Shown here piece by piece: positions 12,043 through 23,052 of a stretch of DNA of 64,000 bases. Each line of letters starts with the position of its first letter. Within the stretch, counting starts at the first letter, position 1. The translations under genes were made by a program, and so were the position numbers. The notes beneath the pieces are model-generated. The model worked only from the letters and a program-made list of their open reading frames with translations, had not been told where the DNA came from and searched no databases. Source of the DNA: Gordionus sp. m RMFG-2023 (taxonomy: Eukaryota > Nematomorpha > Gordioida > Chordodea > Parachordodidae); NCBI RefSeq assembly GCF_954871325.1, contig NC_088778.1, positions 7,721,743-7,785,742 on the forward strand. The letters are read 5' to 3'.

Positions 12043-14740
12043 TATATACCAGACGTGAAGCGAAGGGAACATGCAGATTTAATGATTTGAATTACAGTTG
12101 AGAGTATTGCGTGGGAGTTGACTTACAAAGTATTGGGATCGTAAAATGGCAGGACAATATGTGTATAATAATTACTATGTTAAGTTATGACGAAGTAATA
12201 TGACCGTTTTCTTTATCTTTTCAAATTTTGACGGTTAGACCTAAGCCATAGATATGTCAATAATATCTGAATTTTAAAAATCTCTAATTTTATTTTCTTT
12301 CCGAGGGGCTTCTTGGCCTTTTTTTATGGACAGGAAGTTGATGCAACAAATAGGATGAATATTTTATAGACAGATATGGGGGAATATTTTGTCATTTATG
12401 CAATTTTAAGTGTATCATAATTGATATGCGAGGGAAAAAATACAAATATACTTACAAACATCGAAAGTTTTGTGTCGAAGTCAAATTAAGGTTGTGATAT
12501 TAGACACATGTTTATCGACTATAAAATAAAATTAAAAATTTTTTTTTAAAATCAGAACATAACAAAACATTCGGACAATTATATTGAATTTTTTTAAAAA
12601 TATATTTATAAATTTTTTTATCAATATGAATAATATTTCATATTTCAAAATTTTTTTTATTAAAAAAATGAAAAATTGTTTATAATAATTTTTTGGTCTA
12701 TATAAATGGGTTTATAAATGTGGTATGGTAAAAAATAAATTAAAACTAAGGATTAGAGAAATTCAACAAACAGTTAAATTTATTTCTAACAGTGTAATAA
12801 GTATGTGAAGAATGCCTAATTCCTATCAGAAATATTGAAACATAATACGGCTCCTTTTCGGGAACGCAAATAGTCGATATTATTAATTATTATATTTTAA
12901 TATATATTATTTTAAATATATTTTTATTTTTTATAGCTTTTTAAATAGTATTTTTACAAATAAAGATTGATTTTAAAATAAATAAAGGGGAGTCCAGGGT
13001 AAAGCGATATATGTTTAACTTTTTAGCCTTTAGATATTAATACCTCAAATTTTATAAGTGTATTTTTTTTAAATTTCTTACATATGTGCATCTTTTCGAA
13101 AATGTTCCAGGGCTGATATGTCAAAAAAACAGTATTTTTTTACTCTTAAATTATGAAAATTACTTTATAAATATTGTCTATTTATACGAATTGATTTAAA
13201 ATTTTGTACACGTGTTCCTCGGATAAAAGATATTAGACGTTTATAGTCCTCACTGAAAATCGAGCAATAACAATTTTTAATATAATAAATTTAATCTTGG
13301 GACGATGCTGTTATGAGTAAAAGAGTTTAGTCTGATTAATTATGTAAAAAGAGAATTTCGAAATAATTTGCATTCCGTGTAAAATGAACAAAAAAAAACA
13401 TTAATATGTGTTATAAAAAATTTTTTTTTTAAAATAGTCGCGGAAATGATTTAAATGTACGATGGTGCCTAAATTGAATTATCTTAAAATTTATTCCTTA
13501 CATTCTCTTATTATTATATAAGTTTAAATAATAATTTTTAAATTTAGTATTTTTTTCAATAATACAGTAAAGTTGTGTTCATATATTTTGCGAAAATATT
13601 AACATTTCACCTAAATATTTATATTTTTAAAAATATATTGGCAGGAAAAGCTAAACTTTTTTTTATGAGATGGATTGGGCACATCTTGATCTATAATTTG
13701 TTTTTACTTGCATTTGTTTTAAATTTTCTGATAGTATTGTAAAACCTACCCTGACCCCCCCCCCCACCCCCTCATCTATCCTACAATATATACATCTTAC
13801 AAGGATAAAAAATCTGCCAGTGAATCATTCAATTTTAAATGATTTACTGATATCGCTTATGGAAATTTTTATATCGCCGAAATGTATTTCAACATGAATA
13901 GAGGAAAACTCACGTTTTAAATTTTGACATTGAATCTTTTTTAAATTTATTTATAATATTATATTAATGAGTATAATTTCTTTTACGTTGTTCTTATAAA
14001 TTCTTAGTGTTGGATACTCGATACATGCTTGAATTTACATTTTCGATCAAATTATATTTTTTATTTTTTTTTAAATTTAAAAATCCCTTGCAAAATAAAT
14101 TATTTTAAATTAAAAATATTTGAAATCCCCAAAGGATTTCATAGAATGCTTAGAGTACCCAAACTGTAAATTTCAGAATTTTGTCAAAAACATTTTTTGA
14201 ATTACTCCTAAATTTATAAGAGACCTGTTCAAATAGTTTTTTTTGTACTAATTTATAATAATTTTTATGAAAAAGCAAAATGGTTTATTGGCAAAAATTT
14301 TGCAAAAAATTCATATATACTTTTACATTGTGCTGGAATAAATTTACCGCCAAATCAAAATTTTCATATTTACTCTTCACTTCAGTTAATGATTTATTGA
14401 GAGGTTTCGAAATCCTAATACAACATATATATTTGAAAATTGTTGAACACAAATAAATTTTTCATTACAAAATCTTGCTAGTTTATTTGCATTATTTTAT
14501 TTTTATAGTGATAAAATCAAAAATATTGCGAATGTGTTAGGAAAAAAAAATCGGCATTGAATAGTTTCAACAAATGTCAATTTAATACCCTAGCCAACCC
14601 TATATATAGATATATTTAGTGTGAATTAAGATGTTGCATTTTGTACATAAAACCTTTTAAAAACTTATAATAAGCTGTGAAGATATATATAATACATAAT
14701 TCATCATAAAACGTTTATATATCTTTAGAATATCAACATT
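12043..14740. other. long AT-rich spacer without genes
   Basis: About 2.7 kb with no open frame above background. It has a C run at 13758-13769 and many A/T homopolymers. I see no RNA gene or transposon ends. Confidence 0.5.
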
Positions 14741-14753
14741 TTATTTATTGCCC

Positions 14754-15497
14754 TCATATAATTTTTAATTTTTTGCCGAAATAACGCGACGTTTTTTTAG
14801 TTATCAATATTGTGGTAACCATGGAGGAAAAATTGGTCTGATTAAAATCGGCATTTGATACATTTGTTGTATTGGAGTCGCCACTATCATTTTTAGAATC
14901 AGAAGGGGAACCCCATAGTATATTAACGTTTTTAGAATTAGGATTCCACACAAAATGGAAGTAAAGAACGAAGGATAAAGTTATGACAAACAAGATACCA
15001 ACGCAAAGAGTGGAAGCCACGAATTTACTAAAACATGTTATGTTTTTCTCGGTCCTCAATACACTCAAGAATACCTTGTGTAGGACAGTGTGGTGGCGGG
15101 ACTTGTTATCATAGTCAATCACTTTTATGTTATTATCTTTGTGAAAAGAGATCTGCTTATGCATTTTAGGATTTGGAAGAGTCGATGATCTACGTACGTT
15201 TTTAATGGGTAATTTCGAATGGTCAGATTCACTATCAATCTTTGTCATAAGATTTTTGCGTCTTATTTGAGGTTCAACGTGGGGAGTTGGTTTATCTGAT
15301 TTATGGTTGACGTTTTCTACCGTGATATTAATATTTCCAGAATTTCGATGTGACGATACCTCGCTAATATTAGAAAAAGGTTGATCTGTAGATTCAATTT
15401 TGGAAGAATCTAATATATTTGGAATAGGTGTATCAACATCGTTATTTAGATCCCTGGACACGAATTCGATGCCGATGGATTCTATAGAATCTATCAT
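14754..15497 (-). CDS. single-pass membrane protein, family unknown
   Basis: An intronless frame of 247 codons from ATG at 15497 to TGA at 14754, with AATAAA five bases after the stop (14749-14744 on minus). Residues 1-157 are hydrophilic, Ser/Asn/Asp-rich then basic, and include RRSST at 102-106, which looks like a basophilic kinase site. Residues about 159-183 form one strong hydrophobic segment (STLCVGILFVITLSFVLYF). The remaining 64 residues hold several N-x-S/T sequons (NDSG, NTTN, NVSN, NQTN, NFSS). With no signal peptide, the sequons suggest a C-terminus outside or luminal (type II), which is inference. I do not recognise the family. Its length in this AT-rich setting and the polyadenylation signal support a real gene. 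Further exons cannot be excluded. Confidence 0.65.
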   Translation of the reverse strand: MIDSIESIGIEFVSRDLNNDVDTPIPNILDSSKIESTDQPFSNISEVSSHRNSGNINITVENVNHKSDKPTPHVEPQIRRKNLMTKIDSESDHSKLPIKNVRRSSTLPNPKMHKQISFHKDNNIKVIDYDNKSRHHTVLHKVFLSVLRTEKNITCFSKFVASTLCVGILFVITLSFVLYFHFVWNPNSKNVNILWGSPSDSKNDSGDSNTTNVSNADFNQTNFSSMVTTILITKKTSRYFGKKLKII

Positions 15498-18015
15498 TTA
15501 TTAGTTTTCGATCATCTTTATTATTCTTTATGATTTTTAAGCCAAATTTTAACTATGAAATTAATAAAATTACGATTATAAATTAAATACCACAAAAATA
15601 AAAGGTTTATGTAAGAGGAATAATTTACGATGCCACTATAAATTTATCTGTTTTCTTTATTCGCTGGTAAAAACACAAAAAAAATGAAAATCAAGGTGAC
15701 AATACATAATTTATAAATGTCCTCAATATTTTTTTTATTCCGTTTTAATATAATTTTTCTGCCTCTTTTTTTATATATAAAAAAGTTATTTATTACTGTT
15801 ATTAGTTTCGCAATTTTCATAATTATTATCATCCATACACAATATTAATATTTATATTATAGTATAATGTATGTTCTTTTTACTATGTTTAGATCGATAA
15901 TTTAAAATTTAAAAAGATAAAAAATAAATAAATATATCTAAATTATAATTGCAAGTGTATATTATGTATTTTATAGTGTTGTTATCCTAGATTTGAGCTG
16001 ATTTTAAATAAACGGCTAACTCAATATTTTAGCCAGAAAAATATTGCCTAAACCTCGATTTAAAAAAGAATAATTTGCGAACATTAGAATGGTTATGTCT
16101 CTATAAGATAAAAATATAATATTTTTATTAGATTCTTCCTTTTTGTTTTATAAAAACTACATTAAAAAAGTTATAAAAGGAATAATACCTTAAAAAGTCT
16201 AGTTAAACTTTTATGTAAAAAGTGCGAAAACTGAAATATTTATTCTTTGGATAAAAGGAACCAGTTGGAAACTCTATCTCTAATAATAATTAAAATTTGT
16301 CAGTTATACGTTTTAAAAAACTGGAAAATTAAATTAAATAGGAAAACTTTTAACAACTCTACTGCTTTTCACGATATCTATGCTTTATTATATTTAAAGT
16401 ATAAAGTGATAAGGATATTATAATGGTTAGAGAGTTTAAAAATAAAGTAAATTCTCTCAAGACAATATTTTTCTAAAATTAGTTTATCCAATCTCTTAAC
16501 TCCATTCAAATCTTAATACGATGGGTCAAGTGGAGAATTAGATATTATTTATATATTTATTTTTTTTACTTTTCCTTACGACAAGGTTATGTCAAAATGT
16601 TCATTATTAGAAAATTTATAATAGGTTTGCAATTTAAAAAAAAATCCATATCAGAATTTGACATCAATTATAATGTCAAATTTATTTATTGATATATTTC
16701 AAAAATTATCTTTGCATTAGGGAAGAAGTGCTTTATTCTGCATTCACAGTTAGAGCGATATCCCGCCGGCATACAAAATATGCTTTATTTTTGTATTCTT
16801 GTGAATTTTATGCGCTTCGCCATGAATTCGCGCTAACGGAGAATTCAGGGTTAAACGTCCAAAGATGTAGAATCGCCTCCTCCATCCCCATTCTTTTTCT
16901 CTATTGGATCAATTTCTTTCAAAATTGGTCAAAATGTGTACATTTGCCATGTATCTTACTCAAGTTCAATTGAACAATCGATTTAAAAATTGTTTATGTA
17001 CATCTTTCCCAAAAAATCGCATTTTTTTCTATGAAAAAATTACCTAATCAAATTTCTGATATTATTTTTTTAAACATTATACTCATACAAAAAAAAATAT
17101 AGAACTAGTTTCGAGTGCCTGTAAAAAATTACCATTAAATAAATGAGTCATTTTAAAAATTTGTATTAAAATATATCATAATTATTTTATGGTTTAAATT
17201 TCAAAAATAAAGTTTATTAGTTTTTAGAACTATTTGAGAAATCATCTGCCCCGGTATTACACATGTCTCTTACATATTAAATTTTATATATTCATTTTTT
17301 TATATTTTTGAGACTATTTAAGCTTCTTATTTAAATACAAATTTGCCTTAAATTTTAAATCACGGAAACTATTTAAGAAGAAAATACCTGCCCTAGATAA
17401 ATCTATCCCCGGTGTAACTTTTATATTAATTATGCTCTATAGAGATAGTATTTAAACTTAGAACATTGTAATGTCATTCATTTTATAATGGTTTTTATAT
17501 TTATAATGTAGATTTAACGTTAATGTCAAATCATATTTGGTAAGAGTACATATAAGAGGCAATACCTCTAGAAATATCGTTTGGTGGTCATATATAAAAA
17601 TTACGGTTCTGTACCTTGAAAATATTAAAATATTATTTTATTTTGTAATTTGTATTCATAAATGGTTAATTTAATCTGAAATATATCATCCTCACCCTTC
17701 TCCTAAGTTCTAGTTAAATCAAATCTTCTCTTCTATGCCTGATGCTGTTTTTAAATTTAAAGGTTGTAACTTCATGTTCTTAGCATTAGCTATGCATTCA
17801 TCATTGTTCTCACCGAAATGGATAGAATTATCTATTAAATAATGAAGATTTAATATATATTTTGATTGTTTTGTATCACCTTTTAGAGATGAATTTGAAT
17901 TACCAAATAACGCTCATAAAATAGTTAATATCAATTGTCTAAAACTTTATAAATAAATTTAATTTTTAAATATATTATATTATAAATTAATTTAAAATAT
18001 TTTGAAAATTAAATT
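15498..18015. other. AT-rich spacer with one short G+C-richer island
   Basis: No gene is recognised over 2.5 kb. Around 16010-16085 there is one arm of the TAGTGTTGTTAAAC palindromic MITE family in decayed form. Around 16725-16900 composition rises clearly in G+C (CCCGCCGGC, GCGCTTCGCC, GCGCTAACGG). An open frame of 94 codons covers it, but it resembles no family I know. Confidence 0.4.
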
Positions 18016-18019
18016 AAAA

Positions 18020-18205
18020 TTAGACAGACTTGTTAATCGATAAAATAAGAGGATCGAAATCCGGGATCGACTTTTTTAAAAAAAGGATCGCGATCACGAT
18101 CCTCAATTTATGTCTGGATCATAAATCCGGGAAAATTAACAAATTTAGGATCGAATTCAGGATCAGCGATCTTTTGATTAGATCCTTTATCAACTTTGAA
18201 TTTAG
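18020..18205. repeat. GGATCG-rich MITE-like element
   Basis: Several GGATCG/CGATCC motifs in both orientations lie within about 180 bp (for example AAGGATCGCGATCACGATCC). This is the same design as the subterminal arrays of other hAT-like MITEs here. Exact ends and a target duplication were not resolved. Confidence 0.4.
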
Positions 18206-19063
18206 ATAAGCTATAAAATATAATTTATATGTGATAGGTGGCCATCTCAGGATCTATTGGCGGGGGAAGGGAAAAAGGAAGGTTAAACCTCTTCCCCACT
18301 AAATTTTTTAAAAAGTATTCATAACGTATATATTCTTTTTAATTTTTATAGCTCCTCCTTCCTTCCTCTGCCAAACAGTTTAAGCAATAAACCTATTATG
18401 GTTGCTGTTTAAGGTTCGATAGCTCTCACATATCAAATTTAAAATCACATGATATTATGATTTGATCATTTAAAATGTAATTTTTCTTTTCCATTATACG
18501 ACTATCATGTTACCCATCTAACTATCAATAATAAAATTAGATATTTATTGAGATTCCTTTCGCAGAATATTTAATGATCTTCATTTTAATACATTTTCTG
18601 TATTTCTATTAACTTTATATTATTTTACTTAAATGATTAAAAATGAAACGCTTTCTAACGATTTAAGAAGCACAGGCTCACTTTAAAAAAACCCAATTGA
18701 GAAAAACTGCCGAAATTAATGGTAAGAGGATTTATAGATATTGCAGGTAACATTGAAAATCATAATTCAAATGATAACAATGTTCTAGAGACATTATTAA
18801 TTACAAGAAATCATCTATATTGTCTCACAATTTTAAATGGAGGAAAACAGATAAAGAACGAGCGAAAAAAAGAAATAAGAAAGAAATATTTTCTGCATTC
18901 TCCTTTTATCGTAAGAAGACATTAAATATAAAACTGATTGCATAATAAAAAAAATCCATTAAGAGATATCTAATATTAATCAAATTAAATTTCCTAAATG
19001 TATAACAATGTAATATTTTATTGAGGTAAAATTAATTAAATATTTTTATATACATCTCAAATG
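18206..19063. other. AT-rich spacer
   Basis: No gene is recognised. One frame of 68 codons at 18719-18925 has no domain, signal peptide or paralogue here and is probably chance. Confidence 0.35.
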
Positions 19064-19728
19064 TTTTTTAAAGAGCCGTGAACCCTCCTTCTAAAAAAAT
19101 GGTTCAGTGAAATATATCTGAACCAGGTTCGGGTTCAGGTAGGTTCGGGTTCAGGTGGGCTCTTGGTCCAGAAAAATAAAGACTTATAAAATTTAATAAA
19201 AATAACAGAAACATCAGCCTTTTTATAAATTTTATTTTACTATATTTAGGCCTTGCCATAAAAATAAAAGCGAAATATCATGATATCTTACAAAATCTAG
19301 ATGCTTAAATTAAAATAACGATTTTTTATGCCTAACTTTGACATTGCATTGCAACTTGGAATTAACAAAGATATTTATTTGTGATTATTTTCTTTTTTTT
19401 TTACCTTTAATAATCCAACAAACAAAAATAAATTTTCCTAAAATATATATTATTGTCTTTTATTAAAAAGAGTTACAAAATATGGTGGTAAAAATTTTAA
19501 AAATTTATATATAAAATGAAGTATTTTCTAAAATATAGTAAAAATTATTCCACGCAAAATAATTTTCACAAAAAAATAATTTTTTATATTTGATATTAAT
19601 ATTATTTTTAATAAATTATATTTTAAAAAAATGTTATTGAACCGTGAATCCTAAATTTTAAAAAAGTGTTCGGATTTTGGTTCATTGAAATATTGTTCTG
19701 GTTCACGTTCATAGCTCTGCTTTTTTAA
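19064..19728. mobile_element. hAT-type MITE with GAACC subterminal motifs
   Basis: The proposed element is 19072-19720. The left end is AGAGCCGTGAACC. The right end, read inverted, is GCAGAGCTATGAACGTGAAC. Repeated GGTTCGGGTTCAGG motifs lie just inside the left end and GTTCACGTTC at the right. TTTTTTAA flanks both sides (19064-19071, 19721-19728), but this is low-complexity, so the target-site evidence is weak. No transposase is present. Confidence 0.6.
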
Positions 19729-20534
19729 AATAATGCTAAAAAACTTAATTTTTTTAAAAGAGGAAGTAGATAATAAACAGTATCGAGGAAGGCATTCGTA
19801 TAAAAAGATTCATCAAAGAAAACCCAATTTGAAGATATGAAAATTGACTAATATAATGATATAATCTAGAGGAAAGAGCAATGATAAATACAAGTTAGTT
19901 GTATTACACAACGAGAACACCTGATGATTTGTGTCAACACTGTTTATCTAAAGTTACAGAGGGAAGAAGATATTGAATTTGTCATAAGCACACAAAATGC
20001 AAACGTTTTAAATCACACACTATATTAAATGCTTGATAGATTTTTTAATTTTTTTTTTATATTTTTGTTATTTTATGAATCACGAATCAATAAAATATTT
20101 TCTAATGTATTGTATATGTTATAGAATATAAATATGGTTTTAATGTTGTTATCTAAATATTCGCGATTAAAATATAAAATTTTAGTTTTGTTAATCATTA
20201 TCAGTTAGTATTTATGATTTTTTCCCCCTTGTGATCAATATCAGGAAATTGGAAAAAAAATTTTAAAACGACTAGATTATTAATTTTTCAAAAAAAATAT
20301 TTTTAGATTAGGTTTTAAATATAGTTTTTTAAATTTTAATGTGGGGAGATTTGATATATTTTAATCCCCACGATTTTAAAGTTATAATTGGCTATTAATT
20401 TTTAAATATTTTGGTTTATTCATCGTAATTATCTTTTTTTTTATAATCTAAAAGTTGCTAAAAATTAATATACAATAGGCTTTTATATTGATACTATTTT
20501 GAATTAAAATTTTTATTTTATAAAATAACCTAAG
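19729..20534. other. spacer upstream of the first secreted-protein gene
   Basis: Mostly AT-rich. Around 19900-20020 an interrupted frame has a C-x2-C ... C-x5-C pattern (CQHC, then CHKHTKC), which could be a zinc-finger remnant of a transposase. I cannot assign it. No promoter motif was convincing. Confidence 0.3.
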
Positions 20535-21716
20535 ATGATTAGTTTTTTTTTGGTAACTTTAGTATTAGCAAGTTATAAGGTAGCAGGTAATTTTGTTAAA
20601 TATTATATAAAATATTTTTTTGGCCCTGCTTGATATTGATCCTTCTCTCATTAATTTTTAATAAAAATAATATAAAACAATTTTTTTTCGATATAGGAGG
20701 CCATAATAGACGTGCATCTTGGAAACAATATGGGCATGGTTATGGTCATGGGCATGGTCATCATTTTGATATAGATTCAAATCATCCTGTATTTCATCAT
20801 GTCGAAGGAAGAAATAGCAGAGTATGGGGGAAGGATTTTGATAACAATGACCCAGACGAATATGATACAAATAGCTTTTGGGATGACCTCGATGATTGGG
20901 ATAATTTTGATGAAGATAAAAATTGGGAAAATTATGGAGATGAGAGAATGGTAAATGAAATAATAATTTTCGTGTTTAGAGACAGATGTTTCTAACTTTG
21001 AAATATATAATTAGAGCATTTTGATATTAGTTTTCAATTATAATTGTTTCATTTTAAAGCACAGTAACTTTATGAGGCTTATCTTTATTTATCTCTATGT
21101 CTTTTTTTAAAAAAATATGATTTTGTTCAAGTCAAAAGTTAGCAATCGTAGAAAAGACATCTACTGCACATATAATACCGAGTCCATTTGCTCTGGTATA
21201 GGCAAACGATTTAGGGAACTTCCTGGTTGTCGGTAACAAATTAATATTATTAGAGAAAATGTTTAAAAATTATTTACTTAATATGGTAGGAAATTCGTAG
21301 ATTGCAATCATCCCGAGAAAGCAATTTATATATGCGGACGCCGTCAAATCTTTCACCAGAAAACTCAATTGTGCCAAAATATTAATCGAAATATCAAATG
21401 TCGTTGTTACATAGGTAATATCTTATCGAATACTCTTAAAACTACCATTTTAATTAAACCCTCTATTACCACCCCCATACAAACTACAGATACCACTACT
21501 CAGCAAACAGTAACTACACCTACTACATCTACTCTTACAACCACCTTAACTACACTATCCGTTACAACCCCCATACAAACTACCACTACAACTACTCAGC
21601 AGCCAATGACTACTGCTACTACTAAACTAACTACGACAACTCTAGCCCCCATGAGTACTAAAGCTCTTTCCACTTCGCAAAAAATAATTATTGGTACGAC
21701 TAAGCCGAAACCCTAA
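20535..21716 (+). CDS. secreted CBM14-like protein with His/Asp-rich and Thr-rich regions, paralogue 1
   Basis: Four exons, 20535-20586, 20697-20950, 21132-21232 and 21290-21716, give 277 residues; GT-AG introns of phase 1, 0 and 2. Residues 1-17 are a signal peptide (MISFFLVTLVLASYKVA). Residues 18-102 are first Gly/His-rich (GHGYGHGHGHH), then very acidic with NSFWDDLDDWDNFDED. The cysteine core has cysteines at 114, 122, 135, 141, 151, 164, 173 and 175. The inner six follow C-x12-C-x5-C-x9-C-x12-C-x8-C, the spacing of a peritrophin-A (CBM14) chitin-binding domain. Residues about 185-265 are Thr-rich with repeated TTPIQTT and TTTTQQ, a likely O-glycosylated mucin-like tail. The role inferred is an extracellular chitin- or glycan-associated matrix protein. 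The CBM14 call rests on spacing, not on a search. Confidence 0.85.
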
Positions 21717-22487
21717 ATACATAGCAAATGATAAATTTATCATTGCATGGATATTTATTTTATATAGTATTAGTATATATAATAATATCTTTATTGTATA
21801 TTATATTATAATATTTTTTTTATATTTAACTTTTGCATATCCATTAATATGTTCAACTGATTAAAAAAAAATTCTCGTTATTATAAAAATGTGATTTAAT
21901 TTTAAAGTTTTTAATAAAATTTAATATTATTTATTTAGTTATAATCAAGTATCGATAATTATTAATTTTTTTTCGATTTCTTATTCATATTAATATATAG
22001 TTTTTTTATATTATAAATATATATTATTAACTCAGATATCCAGTATTTACTTATTTACTATCATTTTTAATTTTAATGTTCTTTTTGATTTGTTTATGGA
22101 AGTTCATATTAGTTTAGTTATTGTATAATAAGAAAAAGGATTCAAAAAACCCTTATCGGAATAATTATTATTTATACCAACTTTTTAATATTTCTTATTT
22201 AAGAAACGAAATATGCAGAGATTAAATATTATAAATAAAATAGTCTAAGAATGTCTATATTTTAATCATGCAAGTCAGAGGGAACTATAGTAAAGAAAGA
22301 TTGTTTATGTTAAAAAAGATATATATTTGAATTATTTTTAGAGAGATGTAGAACAATTTTGCTATTCCTCTAGTAAAATAATATTACAAGAGTAAAAATG
22401 CATCGTGGTTTTAGGTTGATTAGAAAATAATATTGTTAATGAATGGCATAGAGATTGATGTTAAACCAATAATAATATAATATTATA
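21717..22487. other. AT-rich spacer
   Basis: Downstream region of the first family gene. No further gene, repeat or element was recognised. Confidence 0.4.
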
Positions 22488-22495
22488 TAGTCGGG

Positions 22496-22599
22496 CAGAG
22501 CCTGAAATATTTTTTTAAAAAAAGCCTAGACCGGGACGTAAAAAATTTTAAAAAAAAATCCGAGCCGTGCCCTGCAAATAGTACCTCTGCAGGACTCTG
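22496..22599. mobile_element. short deletion copy of the 45905 hAT family
   Basis: The right half, from GCCGTGCCCTGCAAATAGTA to CTGCAGGACTCTG, is nearly the same as the right end of the element at 45905-47786 (GCAAATGGTACCTCTGCAGG...). The left end CAGAGCCTG resembles that family's CAGAGACCTGCAG. It is only about 104 bp long. The flanks do not form a matching duplication, so the copy is old or rearranged. Confidence 0.6.
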
Positions 22600-22717
22600 T
22601 TATTCTTTTTAAAAAAGAGAATGTTCTCTCATTAGTTTACTAATAGGAAGAGTTGCTAATATATAAACCCTTTTAATACATTAAGAATAATCGAAAATGT
22701 GTTTGAAATAATACAGA

Positions 22718-23052
22718 GCATCCATTAGTGATCTGCATCGGGTCTAATTTTTCAAGTCCGGCCCGGCCCGAAATTTAAATATAGAAATTAATTTTTATAA
22801 TTACCCAAAATAAAAGATATATGTTATATGTCGTTTAGTTTCAATAAATAAAATCAAATATTTTTATTTTACATAAAAAATTCAATATAAAGTTGAAAAA
22901 ATTTAGATATATTTAAAAAAATTTCTAAGGTCCTACCCGACCCTGCCTGATTTTTTTGAAAAAATATTAGGGCCCGGCCCGAACCCGATTAGCCGGGCCG
23001 GACTAGGGCTGGGTACGGGCCGGGCCTAACTTTGCAGATCTCTAGCATCCAT
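22718..23052. mobile_element. hAT-type MITE, GGCCCGG family, copy 1
   Basis: The element is 22726-23044, flanked by the perfect 8-bp duplication GCATCCAT (22718-22725, 23045-23052). Ends are TAGTGATCTGCA and, inverted, TAGAGATCTGCA. Clusters of GGCCCGGCCC lie just inside both ends around an AT-rich core. The core aligns, in opposite orientation, with the copy at 36016-36362. It has no transposase, so it needs an autonomous partner. Confidence 0.88.

Noticed and set aside
16689-16973. 94-codon plus-strand frame as a gene
   Set aside because: It has no domain, splice partner or paralogue. The G+C island itself is reported as a finding instead.
18719-18925. 68-codon plus-strand frame as an exon
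   Set aside because: It has no similarity to the neighbouring secreted family and no convincing splice context.
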